38,204 nucleotides of DNA. Source: JBKHBT01 sp046542255 (GTDB taxonomy: Bacteria > UBP14 > UBA6098 > JBKHBT01). The position numbers and the translations under genes are program-made. Where the stretch lies: contig JBKHBT010000025.1 in assembly GCA_046542255.1 (NCBI GenBank), positions 1 to 38,204 on the forward strand. The letters are read 5' to 3'. The notes beneath the pieces are model-generated. The model was not told where the DNA came from. It worked only from the letters and a program-made list of their open reading frames with translations, and made no database searches. Of the stretch, positions 8,688 through 17,600 are shown one piece after another (within the stretch, counting starts at the first letter, position 1; the number at the start of each line of letters is the position of its first letter).

Positions 8688-10259
8688 ATGACCGAACAAG
8701 AGCAAGTACATTTGGAGTATCAGAATAAATTATTTGAGATAAAGGCTATTCAATCCGAGCTGGATGGCCTTGTGCATGACTATAAAATTAAATTTAGATT
8801 CCTAACATCGCTTTTGGATTCTACGCCGGATTTTATTTTTCTAATTAATTGGCGGATGAAAATAAATTCGGTTAATCCTGCTTTTGTTAAATTTGTCGGC
8901 TATCCCGAAGACTATCTCACTGGCAAAACTTATTATGATATTTTTCCATCCGATATAGCCGATTCCTTCATGCTCTCCGACAGAAAAGTGCTCGAAACAG
9001 GCGAAGCAATTGAAAGCGAAGACCTTCTGCCCGGTGTCCACAATGAAATGATTGTACATACTATTCGTACGCCTGTTTTCGAAAATGGCAATGTCAAAGG
9101 CATACTCGTTTCGATGCGCGATATTACAAAGCTTAGGAAAATTGAAAAAGACCTGATAGAAAAAAAGCAAATTATCGAGAATATCTCAGTTCTCGACCCC
9201 AATTATGTCAAGCTATGTAATAGAGAAAATGGAAATATAATCTACCAGAATAGGCCGTTACTGCTCGCCCTTGGATATGAAATCGAAGAAAATGACCTGA
9301 GCGATTTGATTCCGTATATTCACAATCAGGACCGTTTTAAATTCAACTCACTGGAAAAGGGACTCTCCTTCTTCGATGATAATGATTCATCTCTGGAGTT
9401 TCGACTGAAACATGCAAATGGTAATTGGCAATGGTTTCGTGTTAGAGCCAATGATTTCAATCGTATATCCGAAAAGCATGGCAAAAATATTGCAATATTT
9501 TTAGAGGACTTCACCGAAAGAAAGCACTTTGAATTTGCACTCCAGAAATCCCAGAGAAGATTAATCGATATCAATAAAATGAAGGATAGATTTATATCGG
9601 TCATCGCCCATGACCTGCGTAATCCTCTCACACCGATTACATACTATTCCAAATTGCTAAAGGAAAAAGGCGATCAGCTCCAGGATGAAACTCGTAATGA
9701 ATATATTCATAAAATAGCAGACCAATCTGCTAAAATGGAAAATCTGCTAAATGACCTTATTGCCTGGTCTAGAAATCGCAATGGCTTCATAAAGCTCTCT
9801 CCCGAAAAAGTCGATATAGATGAATTAATTGAATCCACTTTGTCCTTCATAGAACCGATGGCCGAAAGAAAAAGCATCGCAATAGACTATAAAAAAGCCA
9901 ATCATCAGGTGCATGTGGATAAAGACATGATACTGACTGTCTTCCGTAATCTGCTGATAAATGCGATTAAATTCAGCCCCGAGAATGAAGGCAAAATAGA
10001 AATCTGGTGCGATGAATCCGATACTAACATCAAATGTTCAATAAAAGACAATGGCAAAGGTATTCGCGAAGAAGATATTAGCAAAATCATGGACAGTAGC
10101 AAAAATTATACGACAGTTGGTACAATCGATGAAAAGGGATGTGGAATCGGCCTTATCATTTGCCGGGAATTTCTTGAGACCAATGAAGGCAAACTAATAA
10201 TCGAATCTAAACCCAAAGAAGGAAGCACTTTCAGCCTGATCCTTCCTAAAATCCCTTGA
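8688..10259 (+). CDS. Soluble PAS-PAS sensor histidine kinase
   Basis: This is a 523-residue two-component sensor kinase without membrane segments, so it probably senses a cytoplasmic signal. A short N-terminal coiled coil (1-40) leads into PAS domain 1 (about 42-150, LLDSTPDFIFLINWRMKINSVN) and a second PAS-like domain (about 165-285) that ends in the usual DFTERK. The HisKA domain has its phosphoacceptor His308 in FISVIAHDLRNPLTP. The ATPase domain shows the N box (FRNLLINAIKFS), the G1 box (DNGKGI) and a G2 box (GCGIGLII). No response regulator is adjacent, so it is an orphan kinase here. A consensus promoter precedes it and an AT-rich hairpin terminator follows, so it is monocistronic. 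Confidence 0.93.
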   Translation: MTEQEQVHLEYQNKLFEIKAIQSELDGLVHDYKIKFRFLTSLLDSTPDFIFLINWRMKINSVNPAFVKFVGYPEDYLTGKTYYDIFPSDIADSFMLSDRKVLETGEAIESEDLLPGVHNEMIVHTIRTPVFENGNVKGILVSMRDITKLRKIEKDLIEKKQIIENISVLDPNYVKLCNRENGNIIYQNRPLLLALGYEIEENDLSDLIPYIHNQDRFKFNSLEKGLSFFDDNDSSLEFRLKHANGNWQWFRVRANDFNRISEKHGKNIAIFLEDFTERKHFEFALQKSQRRLIDINKMKDRFISVIAHDLRNPLTPITYYSKLLKEKGDQLQDETRNEYIHKIADQSAKMENLLNDLIAWSRNRNGFIKLSPEKVDIDELIESTLSFIEPMAERKSIAIDYKKANHQVHVDKDMILTVFRNLLINAIKFSPENEGKIEIWCDESDTNIKCSIKDNGKGIREEDISKIMDSSKNYTTVGTIDEKGCGIGLIICREFLETNEGKLIIESKPKEGSTFSLILPKIP

Positions 10260-10310
10260 ATAAAGAATGTGAAATTTTTTCCATAAGGCTTTTTGCTTGA
10301 CTTTATAAAT

Positions 10311-10341
10311 CTCATATCTAAATTCATAGATATGAGTTTTT
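10311..10341 (+). terminator. Terminator of the PAS kinase gene
   Basis: CTCATATCTA (10311-10320) pairs perfectly with TAGATATGAG (10327-10336) around a 6-base loop and is followed by TTTTT. The stem is AT-rich but 10 base pairs long. It lies about 50 bases after the kinase stop codon and before the tlpA-like gene. Confidence 0.65.
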
Positions 10342-10399
10342 GTTGAAATATCAGGTAATTAATTGAAAGTTAAATAAAACATATAAATTAGGAAGAAAG

Positions 10400-11032
10400 A
10401 TGCAAAAGACTAAAAAGACAAAAGGCAATCCAGTATTTCTCGGCTTCGCAGTTATTACAATAGTCGCTGCGATGGTAATTTTCGCATTTCTTATGACCAA
10501 TAAGAAAAATGAGAATGTTGACGGCTCAGGTGCAACGCAGACAGATAGCCAAAGCCAGCAGTCGCGAAACCAACAACAGAATGAAGGCGATTATCCCAAT
10601 CATAAAGCCGGTGGCAATCTTATGGTCAATACTCTCGATGGCGAAACATATGACCTGACAGACTTCGAAGGCAAAATTGTGATACTCGACTTTTGGGCTA
10701 CATGGTGCAAGCCATGTGTCTATGAAATGCCGCATTTTGTAGAATTATACAATGAATACAAGGATCAGGACTTTATGATAATAGCGCTTTCAGTCGATAG
10801 AAGTTCGGATCCTGTAAGCAAATTTATAAAAGACCAAAATATCACATTCCCAGTTGGAATGGCAACACCACAATCCAGAGAAAGATTCGGGCCGATTTCT
10901 GCCATACCAACTACATATATCATAGACCACAAGAATGAAATCCGCGTGAAAAAGCGCGGTGCAGCGCCCAAATCCTATTGGGAAACCGAGATCAAAAAGC
11001 TTATTGCCGAAAGAGATGGCGAGACAATTTAA
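10400..11032 (+). CDS. Membrane-anchored TlpA/ResA-like thioredoxin
   Basis: This is a thiol-disulfide oxidoreductase of the TlpA/ResA group, 210 residues. An N-terminal membrane anchor (about residues 15-35) is followed by a Ser/Gln/Asn-rich linker (about 45-70) and then a thioredoxin fold. The active site is WATWCKPC with Cys103 and Cys106, and the cis-proline loop is AIPTTYIID. The anchor places the catalytic domain outside the cytoplasmic membrane. Related proteins reduce disulfides during cytochrome c maturation or general envelope quality control; the substrate here is unknown. Thirty-three bases separate it from the OsmC-like gene, which is followed closely by mnmA, so the three may be co-transcribed. 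The ribosome site (AGGAAG) precedes the ATG. Confidence 0.93.
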   Translation: MQKTKKTKGNPVFLGFAVITIVAAMVIFAFLMTNKKNENVDGSGATQTDSQSQQSRNQQQNEGDYPNHKAGGNLMVNTLDGETYDLTDFEGKIVILDFWATWCKPCVYEMPHFVELYNEYKDQDFMIIALSVDRSSDPVSKFIKDQNITFPVGMATPQSRERFGPISAIPTTYIIDHKNEIRVKKRGAAPKSYWETEIKKLIAERDGETI

Positions 11033-11065
11033 CTTCAATAATTATAGAGAATTAGGAGATCAACA

Positions 11066-11509
11066 ATGTCTAGTAAAAACTTAAAAGCACAGATAAAAAT
11101 GGCCGAAGGCTTGACGCTTATGGGCCGTGGTGCAAGCAAACATTGGGTACCACTGGATACATCGCCCGCTGCCGGCGGCGCAGGTTCCGGCACTTCGCCT
11201 TTCGAGATGGTTTTTTTGGCCATGGGCGGTTGCCAGTCTATGGATATTCTGTCGATTCTTAAGAAAAAACGCAATAAAGTCGAAAAATACGATCTCAGGA
11301 TCAATGCCAAAAGAAGAGACGAGCATCCTAAAATTGCCGAGATTGTCGAGATGGAATTCTGTTTCTGGGGAGAGGTCAAGCCCAAGGATGTCGAAAGAGC
11401 GATAGAGCTTTCTACCGATAAATATTGCGGCGTATCGGCAATGCTACGCGATGACATCATTGTCAAAAGAACATACAAAATAAATGAAGAAATCGAAGAT
11501 TTTGAATAA
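11066..11509 (+). CDS. OsmC/Ohr-family thiol peroxidase-like protein
   Basis: This 147-residue protein belongs to the OsmC/YhfA-like family, whose studied members reduce organic hydroperoxides with two conserved cysteines. Both are present: Cys56 in LAMGGCQSMD, and Cys121 in DKYCGVSAML. The N-terminal beta strands (GLTLMGRGASKHWVPLDTSP) and the central MVFLAMGGC helix match the family. A strong AGGAG lies before the ATG. It sits between a TlpA-like thioredoxin and a tRNA thiolase, with only 8 bases to the next gene. The context suggests a thiol or sulfur-handling role, but the electron donor and substrate cannot be told from sequence. It is closer to the short YhfA-like OsmC proteins than to Ohr. 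Confidence 0.92.
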   Translation: MSSKNLKAQIKMAEGLTLMGRGASKHWVPLDTSPAAGGAGSGTSPFEMVFLAMGGCQSMDILSILKKKRNKVEKYDLRINAKRRDEHPKIAEIVEMEFCFWGEVKPKDVERAIELSTDKYCGVSAMLRDDIIVKRTYKINEEIEDFE

Positions 11510-11517
11510 GAAAAAAA

Positions 11518-12543
11518 TTGACTAAATCCCAAAATATAGTCCTCGGATTTTCAGGCGGAGTGGATTCTACGGCTGCTGCTTTGCTACTTAAGAAGCAGGG
11601 ATACAATGTCCATGCAGTATCTCTTATTATGACAGAAATCGAATATACTGTCTATCAAATTGCAGAAAAGCTCGGCATAGAGCTTCATATAATCGATATA
11701 CGCGATGCCTTTCACGATAAAGTCATCACCCATACGGCGGATCAATATGCAAAAGGTCTTACTCCAAATCCATGCATAGCCTGCAATAAAGAGATCAAGT
11801 GGAAATACCTTTTCGACTTTGCCGACAAAAACAATATCGAGAATGTCGCCAGCGGCCATTATGCCAGGATTATTCATAATGAAGATAGCAGCTTTCTTGC
11901 CAAAGATCCGGTTAAAGTCCGTGATCAGTCCTATTTTATGTATAGGATAAAGCGTGAATATTTGCCGAGGATGGTTCTTCCGCTGGGCGAATTTACAAGG
12001 GTGCAGTCGGAGGAGCTTCTCGAGGCAGAAGGCTATCTGGAAATGATACGCCATAGAAGCCGCGACCTTTGCATCCTATCGGCTGGTTCGCGAAGTTCGA
12101 TATATGAATTTCTCGGCAAGAATATCGAATTTACCAGCGGCGACTTATATTTCGCAGATAGGCAAAAAATCGGTGAGCATAAATCTCTGCAGAGCCTTAC
12201 TATCGGCCAGCGAAAGGGCCTGGGGATAACATGGGAATACCCATTATATGTCCTTGACGTGGACCTCGAAGATAAAAAAGCCATTCTCGGCCCCAAAGAA
12301 ATGCTTAAAAAAACAAAATTCAAGATTATCGATACCAATTTTCTTACGAACATTCCATTAGATACTTTCGAGGCAATGGTCAAAATCCGAAATACTCATC
12401 AGGGTACAATGGGTAATATATTCTGCGATGCCGATAGCTGCGAAATCGAGCTATGTGAGCCGGTTATGGGAGTTAGCCCCGGCCAGTCGGCTGTATTTTA
12501 TGATGGTGATATTGTTCTCGGCGGTGGAATAATTGCAAGATAA
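11518..12543 (+). CDS. mnmA: tRNA-specific 2-thiouridylase MnmA (CxxC variant)
   Basis: MnmA adds sulfur to uridine 34 in the wobble position of tRNA-Lys, -Glu and -Gln. The protein has 341 residues, slightly short for the family (E. coli about 368), because the segment between the PP-loop and the first cysteine is reduced. The ATP PP-loop motif SGGVDS is at 12-17. The catalytic cysteines are Cys89 (NPCIACNKEIK) and Cys185 (RDLCILSAG). Position 86, which is Asp in E. coli MnmA, is Cys here, giving CxxC. The C-terminal motifs TIGQRKGLGI and VSPGQSAVFYDGD are intact. The start is a TTG only 8 bases after the OsmC stop, with no good ribosome site, so coupled translation is likely. Its stop codon directly abuts the convergent rsmI stop codon. 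Confidence 0.9.
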   Translation: MTKSQNIVLGFSGGVDSTAAALLLKKQGYNVHAVSLIMTEIEYTVYQIAEKLGIELHIIDIRDAFHDKVITHTADQYAKGLTPNPCIACNKEIKWKYLFDFADKNNIENVASGHYARIIHNEDSSFLAKDPVKVRDQSYFMYRIKREYLPRMVLPLGEFTRVQSEELLEAEGYLEMIRHRSRDLCILSAGSRSSIYEFLGKNIEFTSGDLYFADRQKIGEHKSLQSLTIGQRKGLGITWEYPLYVLDVDLEDKKAILGPKEMLKKTKFKIIDTNFLTNIPLDTFEAMVKIRNTHQGTMGNIFCDADSCEIELCEPVMGVSPGQSAVFYDGDIVLGGGIIAR

Positions 12544-13269
12544 TCAAATAAATGGCAATTCGCGATTATCGGCTATCTTGTTTTTGGGTTCGGGCTTCTT
12601 CTCTTCTGGGTCGATGATAAGAACAAGCTCGCCCTTTAGATTTGGATCCTTATCGAGAAATTCATCGACACTAAATTCCAGTATTTCCTGATAGATTTTA
12701 GTAAGCTCTTTTGCTATTATGATTTCTCTATTACCACATATTTTCTGAACTTCTTTTATTAGTTTCTTTAGCTTATGTGGCGCCACATAGAAAACAGCCG
12801 GACATTCCAGGCCTTTATATTTTCGTAGAATTCGCCTGATTTTCTTGGGTGTAGCCGGTGCAAAGCCCAAAAAGAGATATGGCGCTGAAATACCAGCAAA
12901 TGATAGGGCAGTCGTAAGAGCAGTTGGGCCGGGGATGATATCGATATTGTAACCCCTGTCCCTAATCCTGCGTATAAGATATCCGCCCGGATCAGATACC
13001 ACCGGCATACCAGAATCCGATACCAGAGCTACGGTCTTGCCTTTTTCCAGGAGTTTAATGATGCCTTCTGTCGAGTTTTTCTCATTATGGGCATGATGTG
13101 CGATAAGCTTTCCTGTGATATTGTATCTTTCGAGAAGGACTTTGCTCTTTCTGGTATCCTCGCATGCAATAATATCGACTTTTTGCAGGGCCAGGATAGC
13201 TCTTTGTGAGATATCATCGAGATTGCCTATTGGAGTGCCAATTATATATAGTATGCCTTTTTTATTCAT
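12544..13269 (-). CDS. rsmI: 16S rRNA 2'-O-methyltransferase RsmI (short form)
   Basis: RsmI methylates the 2'-hydroxyl of C1402 in 16S rRNA using S-adenosylmethionine. It is a tetrapyrrole-methylase fold protein with the family motifs YIIGTPIGNLDDIS at the N-terminus, ACEDTRKSK, and SDSGMPVVSDPG. At 241 residues it is shorter than E. coli RsmI (about 286) and appears to lack the C-terminal helical domain, ending in a charged PEEKKPEPKNK tail. The start is fixed by the first beta strand. The ATG lies only about 8 bases downstream of a bidirectional terminator stem and has no good Shine-Dalgarno sequence, so its expression must involve read-through or a start within that hairpin. It is convergent with mnmA with no gap. 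Confidence 0.93.
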   Translation of the reverse strand: MNKKGILYIIGTPIGNLDDISQRAILALQKVDIIACEDTRKSKVLLERYNITGKLIAHHAHNEKNSTEGIIKLLEKGKTVALVSDSGMPVVSDPGGYLIRRIRDRGYNIDIIPGPTALTTALSFAGISAPYLFLGFAPATPKKIRRILRKYKGLECPAVFYVAPHKLKKLIKEVQKICGNREIIIAKELTKIYQEILEFSVDEFLDKDPNLKGELVLIIDPEEKKPEPKNKIADNRELPFI

Positions 13270-13273
13270 AATA

Positions 13274-13306
13274 AAAAGCCCGCCAATTAAAGCGGGCTAA
13301 TTTTTT
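13274..13306. terminator. Bidirectional terminator between the 13343 gene and rsmI
   Basis: AGCCCGC (13277-13283) pairs with GCGGGCT (13292-13298) around an 8-base AT-rich loop. On the plus side it is followed by AATTTTTT; on the minus side by TTTTTATTATG, where the final ATG is the rsmI start codon. It most likely ends the transcript of the minus-strand secreted protein gene that stops at 13343. Confidence 0.75.
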
Positions 13307-13342
13307 GCTCTTTCATCGGAGCTTAAATCTTTAATCTATCTA

Positions 13343-14455
13343 TTAATACATTGTATTTCGTGCTTCGACTCTGATATTAACTCTAACATCATCGTATGAG
13401 CCGTATCTGGAAACTGTTTTCGGTGCCTGTAATTGCAGCCATAGATGTTCGGTATCTGTTCCACTACCTTCGGTTCCCAGATTGTACCCGCCAGTGCCAA
13501 ATGTGTCGGCAGCGCCAAAGACGACATTATCTGAACCTTTCGGTATAATGTTCTGAGAAGGCTGATAGTCGGCGCTAAGTGGTGCGGTAACATCATCATT
13601 CATGAGTGCTCGCAAACTGAAAGCATCCAGTCCGCTTGAATCTGCAAGTTCCCATGGTGTAGCATTGAATGAATAGAGCCCGATATCGATAGCATCGGTC
13701 GAGCTATTGTTGTCGATAACAAAATATTCATCGCCACGCATTTCGACAGTCTCATCGATTTCGAGAGTATCCACAAGGCCACCATCGGTAACAGGAGACC
13801 ATGTGCTATCATCGGAATCGCCGCCTGGAGTTGGCTGCTGAACGGTATATTCGACTGTTGGCGGTTGATACATCGCCGAGTCATCTATTCCGACTGCAAA
13901 TGGATCTGACCAATCGAAAACATTGCCTACAAGGTCATATGCACGTACACGGAAATAATAAACCGAGTCTTCCTTGACTTCGACAGGATCATCCGGGCCA
14001 AATTCTGCAAATGTAAGCTCGGTACCCATCTGCCAATCAAACCATGTACCCGGGTCGAGTTTCTTGGAGTATTGGACATCATATTTCCAGATCCCCCAGC
14101 CTTCGCCATCTTCAATTGTGGTATCGGCTGCGGTCCATGTTATATGAAAAATCTGAGACGAGGCTTCATAGCCGTCAGCTTCGAGCCACGCAAAAGGCTC
14201 GCGAAGGTCGAGATCGACATTTCTGAATCCACCATAAAGATTGTATGTGGAGCCGCTAAGGACTTCGTCAGCAGCGGAAGATCCGCGTCCGATAATATCT
14301 GATAGGATAAATCTCGAGCTTGTACGAGGGTCAGGATTCTCTGCTCCACCATTTGAGAAGCTAGAGAATGTTAGCGTATAATCAGCAGTACTTGGTGGCT
14401 GTGCCATTAAACAGAATACTCCTAAAATTAAAACTGGTAAGATATACTTACGCAT
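13343..14455 (-). CDS. Secreted fibronectin-III-like protein
   Basis: This is a 370-residue exported protein of unknown function. The start is fixed by AAGGAG six bases before the ATG at 14455. A signal peptide (MRKYILPVLILGVFCLMAQ) is followed by a serine/glycine-rich region (SSFSNGGAENPDPRTSSRFILSD...LYGGF) of a kind seen at the N-termini of many secreted proteins from uncultured FCB lineages. Residues about 80-175 look like a fibronectin type III domain (AWLEADGYEASSQIFHITWTAAD ... YYFRVRAYDLVGNVFDWSDPF). The C-terminal third (about 210-370) is beta-rich and ends VRVNIRVEARNTMY. No lipobox, enzyme motif or sorting signal was recognised. A good promoter lies upstream and a terminator downstream. 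It neighbours the giant surface protein gene in the same direction but has its own promoter, so a shared surface role is only inferred. Confidence 0.8.
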   Translation of the reverse strand: MRKYILPVLILGVFCLMAQPPSTADYTLTFSSFSNGGAENPDPRTSSRFILSDIIGRGSSAADEVLSGSTYNLYGGFRNVDLDLREPFAWLEADGYEASSQIFHITWTAADTTIEDGEGWGIWKYDVQYSKKLDPGTWFDWQMGTELTFAEFGPDDPVEVKEDSVYYFRVRAYDLVGNVFDWSDPFAVGIDDSAMYQPPTVEYTVQQPTPGGDSDDSTWSPVTDGGLVDTLEIDETVEMRGDEYFVIDNNSSTDAIDIGLYSFNATPWELADSSGLDAFSLRALMNDDVTAPLSADYQPSQNIIPKGSDNVVFGAADTFGTGGYNLGTEGSGTDTEHLWLQLQAPKTVSRYGSYDDVRVNIRVEARNTMY

Positions 14456-14496
14456 AATACTCCTTTCGGATTATATATATTACATCATTCATTACT

Positions 14497-14524
14497 AATA
14501 TAGTTCTTTTATATATAATGTCAA
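14497..14524 (-). promoter_or_regulatory. Promoter of the fibronectin-III-like gene
   Basis: On the minus strand TTGACA (14524-14519) and TATATT (14502-14497) are 16 bases apart, close to consensus. Transcription would begin about 35 bases before the ATG at 14455. It lies between this gene and the terminator hairpin of the giant upstream gene. Confidence 0.65.
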
Positions 14525-14587
14525 ATTTTTTTTCGAGCTTTTTTTAATTTTCATAATAAACTTATCGTAATCATTATAGAATTAATT

Positions 14588-14618
14588 AGCCGATAATGAC
14601 AAAATACCATTATCGGCT
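14588..14618 (-). terminator. Hairpin terminator of the giant surface protein gene
   Basis: AGCCGATAATG (14588-14598) pairs perfectly with CATTATCGGCT (14608-14618), an 11-base-pair stem with a 9-base loop, 13 bases after the stop codon at 14632. The following minus-strand sequence (AATTAATTCT) is AT-rich but lacks a long T run, so termination efficiency is uncertain. Confidence 0.6.
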
Positions 14619-14631
14619 ATGATTTCATTGC

Positions 14632-17600
14632 TTATGGAAGCTGTCCATTTGTTCCCCAAATACTTCCAACAGAGTCCGTATTGAATCCGCCAGCATGTGG
14701 TCCTGGTGGTGAATAATTATCTACAACATTGTGGCTTACAACACATGCAACACTAATACCATTGATATCTGTCGTATTGCTATAAAGATTATTATGAGTA
14801 ATTATTGCATCAGATGTGCCATTTAGATCCAAGCCTATTGTACATCCTTCTACTAGATTATCGTCAACTGTAACATTTCCGGATAAACCAGTTAAGCTGG
14901 ATAAATCAATACCATCCTGAGTCAGGTATTCGATCTGGTTATCTTTAATGATAATATCAGTAGTGCTTGTACCGCCAGCTATCATGAAACCAGCCGTAGC
15001 AGCCGACATACCTTCAACAGAATTGCCAATGACCCTGAGCTTGACAGGATCAGTTGCATTAACAGATGTACAGGTATTTATGAAGTCATTTGACAGAATA
15101 GTAGCAGAACTTCCTGTATTGACAGTTATCGCCGCAAGAGCTGTTAGATTGTGGAAATGCGTTCCTTTAACATCCAATTGAGAACCATTTTGAAGTACGA
15201 TTCGCGAATTGTTGAATTCCGAGGCATCAATAAGAGGCCTTAAATCAGAGCCATCGAATGTTATAACAGCGGCATTAAAACGGCAGCTTGTAAATCTCGG
15301 CAATGCAGGTGAGGTAGCAAGCGAAAGAATCGAACCCTCGAAATAACAATCATCCATCATTGGACCACCATCAATCGCTATGGTACCAATAAAAGAGCTT
15401 CCATTGACTCTGGATGTATGAGATTGTATAGTAGCATTTGTTGTTATAATGCAATCATTGAGCTTGGCGCCATCGAAAATATGAGTACCAGATACAAAGG
15501 AACAATTATTATGTGTACCAGATGATGTAATATCATTACTAAATGATATCTTTTCAGCCATCGAAAGTGTAACAAATGTGAGTGATGCTCCATCAATGGC
15601 TGTATTATTACTGCCAGAACCGATAAGCGATACATCACTATTAACATTATGTGATGATGCAAGCGAATATGTGCCAGGTGCAATATGAAGCACTTTATTG
15701 TCGGCAGAATTTGCATATGTTAAAGCCGAATCGAGGTCGTAGAAATCGGCATTATCGCCGCCGACTGTGATTACATTCTCGGGTTCCCAATCGGTGCGGA
15801 AATTGTGCATCCCAGCAGCAGCCGGAGCATCCATAAATTCCATTCCGCCATAAACATAGATATCATCATCGAGATGAATCGAGTCGCCAGCTGCCTGAAT
15901 AGAATCGGCAATAAGCTCGCCCATTATTTTGAAATCCTGAGAAACAACGACAGTGTCATGAGCTGTCGCCGCGAGCGTATCGAATCTGATGCCGGATGTG
16001 ATATTGCCCCATGTCATTCCGCCGGAACCATCGGCCAAAAGTGCCTGTCCGTTACTGCCGAAACTTCCAGAACCATCATCGATACCGCCGGTAATAAATA
16101 CATCGCCATCCTCATTTACAGAGAAAATCTCGGATAAGCCATCATCATAGATACCAAATTCTCTTGTAGAGCTACCTGAACCGCCATTATTAAGCTGGAA
16201 TTTCAAATCTCCTCTTGAAAGGATATATTTGCCATTTTGCACCCTCAAATCACCAGCACTATAAATTGCAGGTGCACTGCCGCCATTGGCGACCTGAAGA
16301 ATCTCATCAGAATCGTCATTGCCGAGGATATTCAATATTCTTCCAGAACCCGGTGTAATGTAGTCGCCATCGAGTTTGACTTCGCCAGCATCGACATCTA
16401 TCGTAGCGCCGCCGTCATAGGCTTCATCGAGATTGCTTGCGCCAACCGGCCAGCTTGTTTTACGCTCGCCGCCAAATGTAATTGCATCAGCAAAATGGAC
16501 ATCGCTATGTACCATAATCGAATCATTTACAGCCTGCAATGTATCGGCCATAAGGTCACCATCGACCTGAAGGTCTTCAGTAACCACGACCACATCATGG
16601 GATGTTGCATTCAATGTATCGAACCTTACCGAGCCAGTAGCGGCATCGCCCCAGTTCCATCCACCAGAGCCATCGGCAATGGGTACCTGTCCGGCAAAGC
16701 CAGCATCATCGGTAGCATCGTATAGGCCGCCTGTTATTGCGACATCTCCATTGACATCCAGGTCATAATCGGGCAGCAATGTGCCGATTCCGACTCCATC
16801 AGCATCTGGCATGAGTGCAATTCTACCAGCAGTAAGCCTGAGGCCATCATCGACATCTTCGTCTATCCTGACAAAATCGCCATCGCCGAAATTAATCGTG
16901 GCACCTTCGCCGACAGAACCTGTCCCTATAAGCCTCAGTGTATTGTCATCAGCGCCTTCTATTGTAAGTTTATGTGTAAAATCGCTAGTACCAATTCCGA
17001 CATTTCCAGATGGAGCAGAATACATATCATCTCCAACGACTGTCCAGTCACCGTCATCATCGAAGCTGGCAGATTGCCATGTCATACCGCCAGAACCATC
17101 TGCGACAAGGACATCGCCAGTGCTTCCATAATCGAGGCCATCATGAATTCCGCCATCTATCTGCAATATACTTGCGACATATACATCGCCATCGAAATAT
17201 CCTGCCCAATCTGTACCAGAGCCGTAAACACCGATATTTGTATCTGATGAATTCGCAGCCTGGCCATAAAGGCCGTAGTTTGTGCCTGTTGTTATGGTAT
17301 TATTTGCAATACCTTTGACACCGACAGCGCCTTCACCTACAATACCGATTCCATTTCCTTCTGTAGCATCATTGCTTGTTGCTTTTAATGCTATGGAATT
17401 TGTGGTTCCTGAAGCTGTATTTAACACTCTAATTACAGCAGAGTCGGCATCGGCTTCATCTTCGACATGTAGTTTGGCAGTTGGAGTGATTGCGCCTAAG
17501 GCTGCAGAATCATTTACATTATATATATGGTTTCCAGAGATTGTCCAATCATCATCAGAACCGGAGCCGTCTGGCCAGCTTCCGCGTTTTACGCCGGCTA

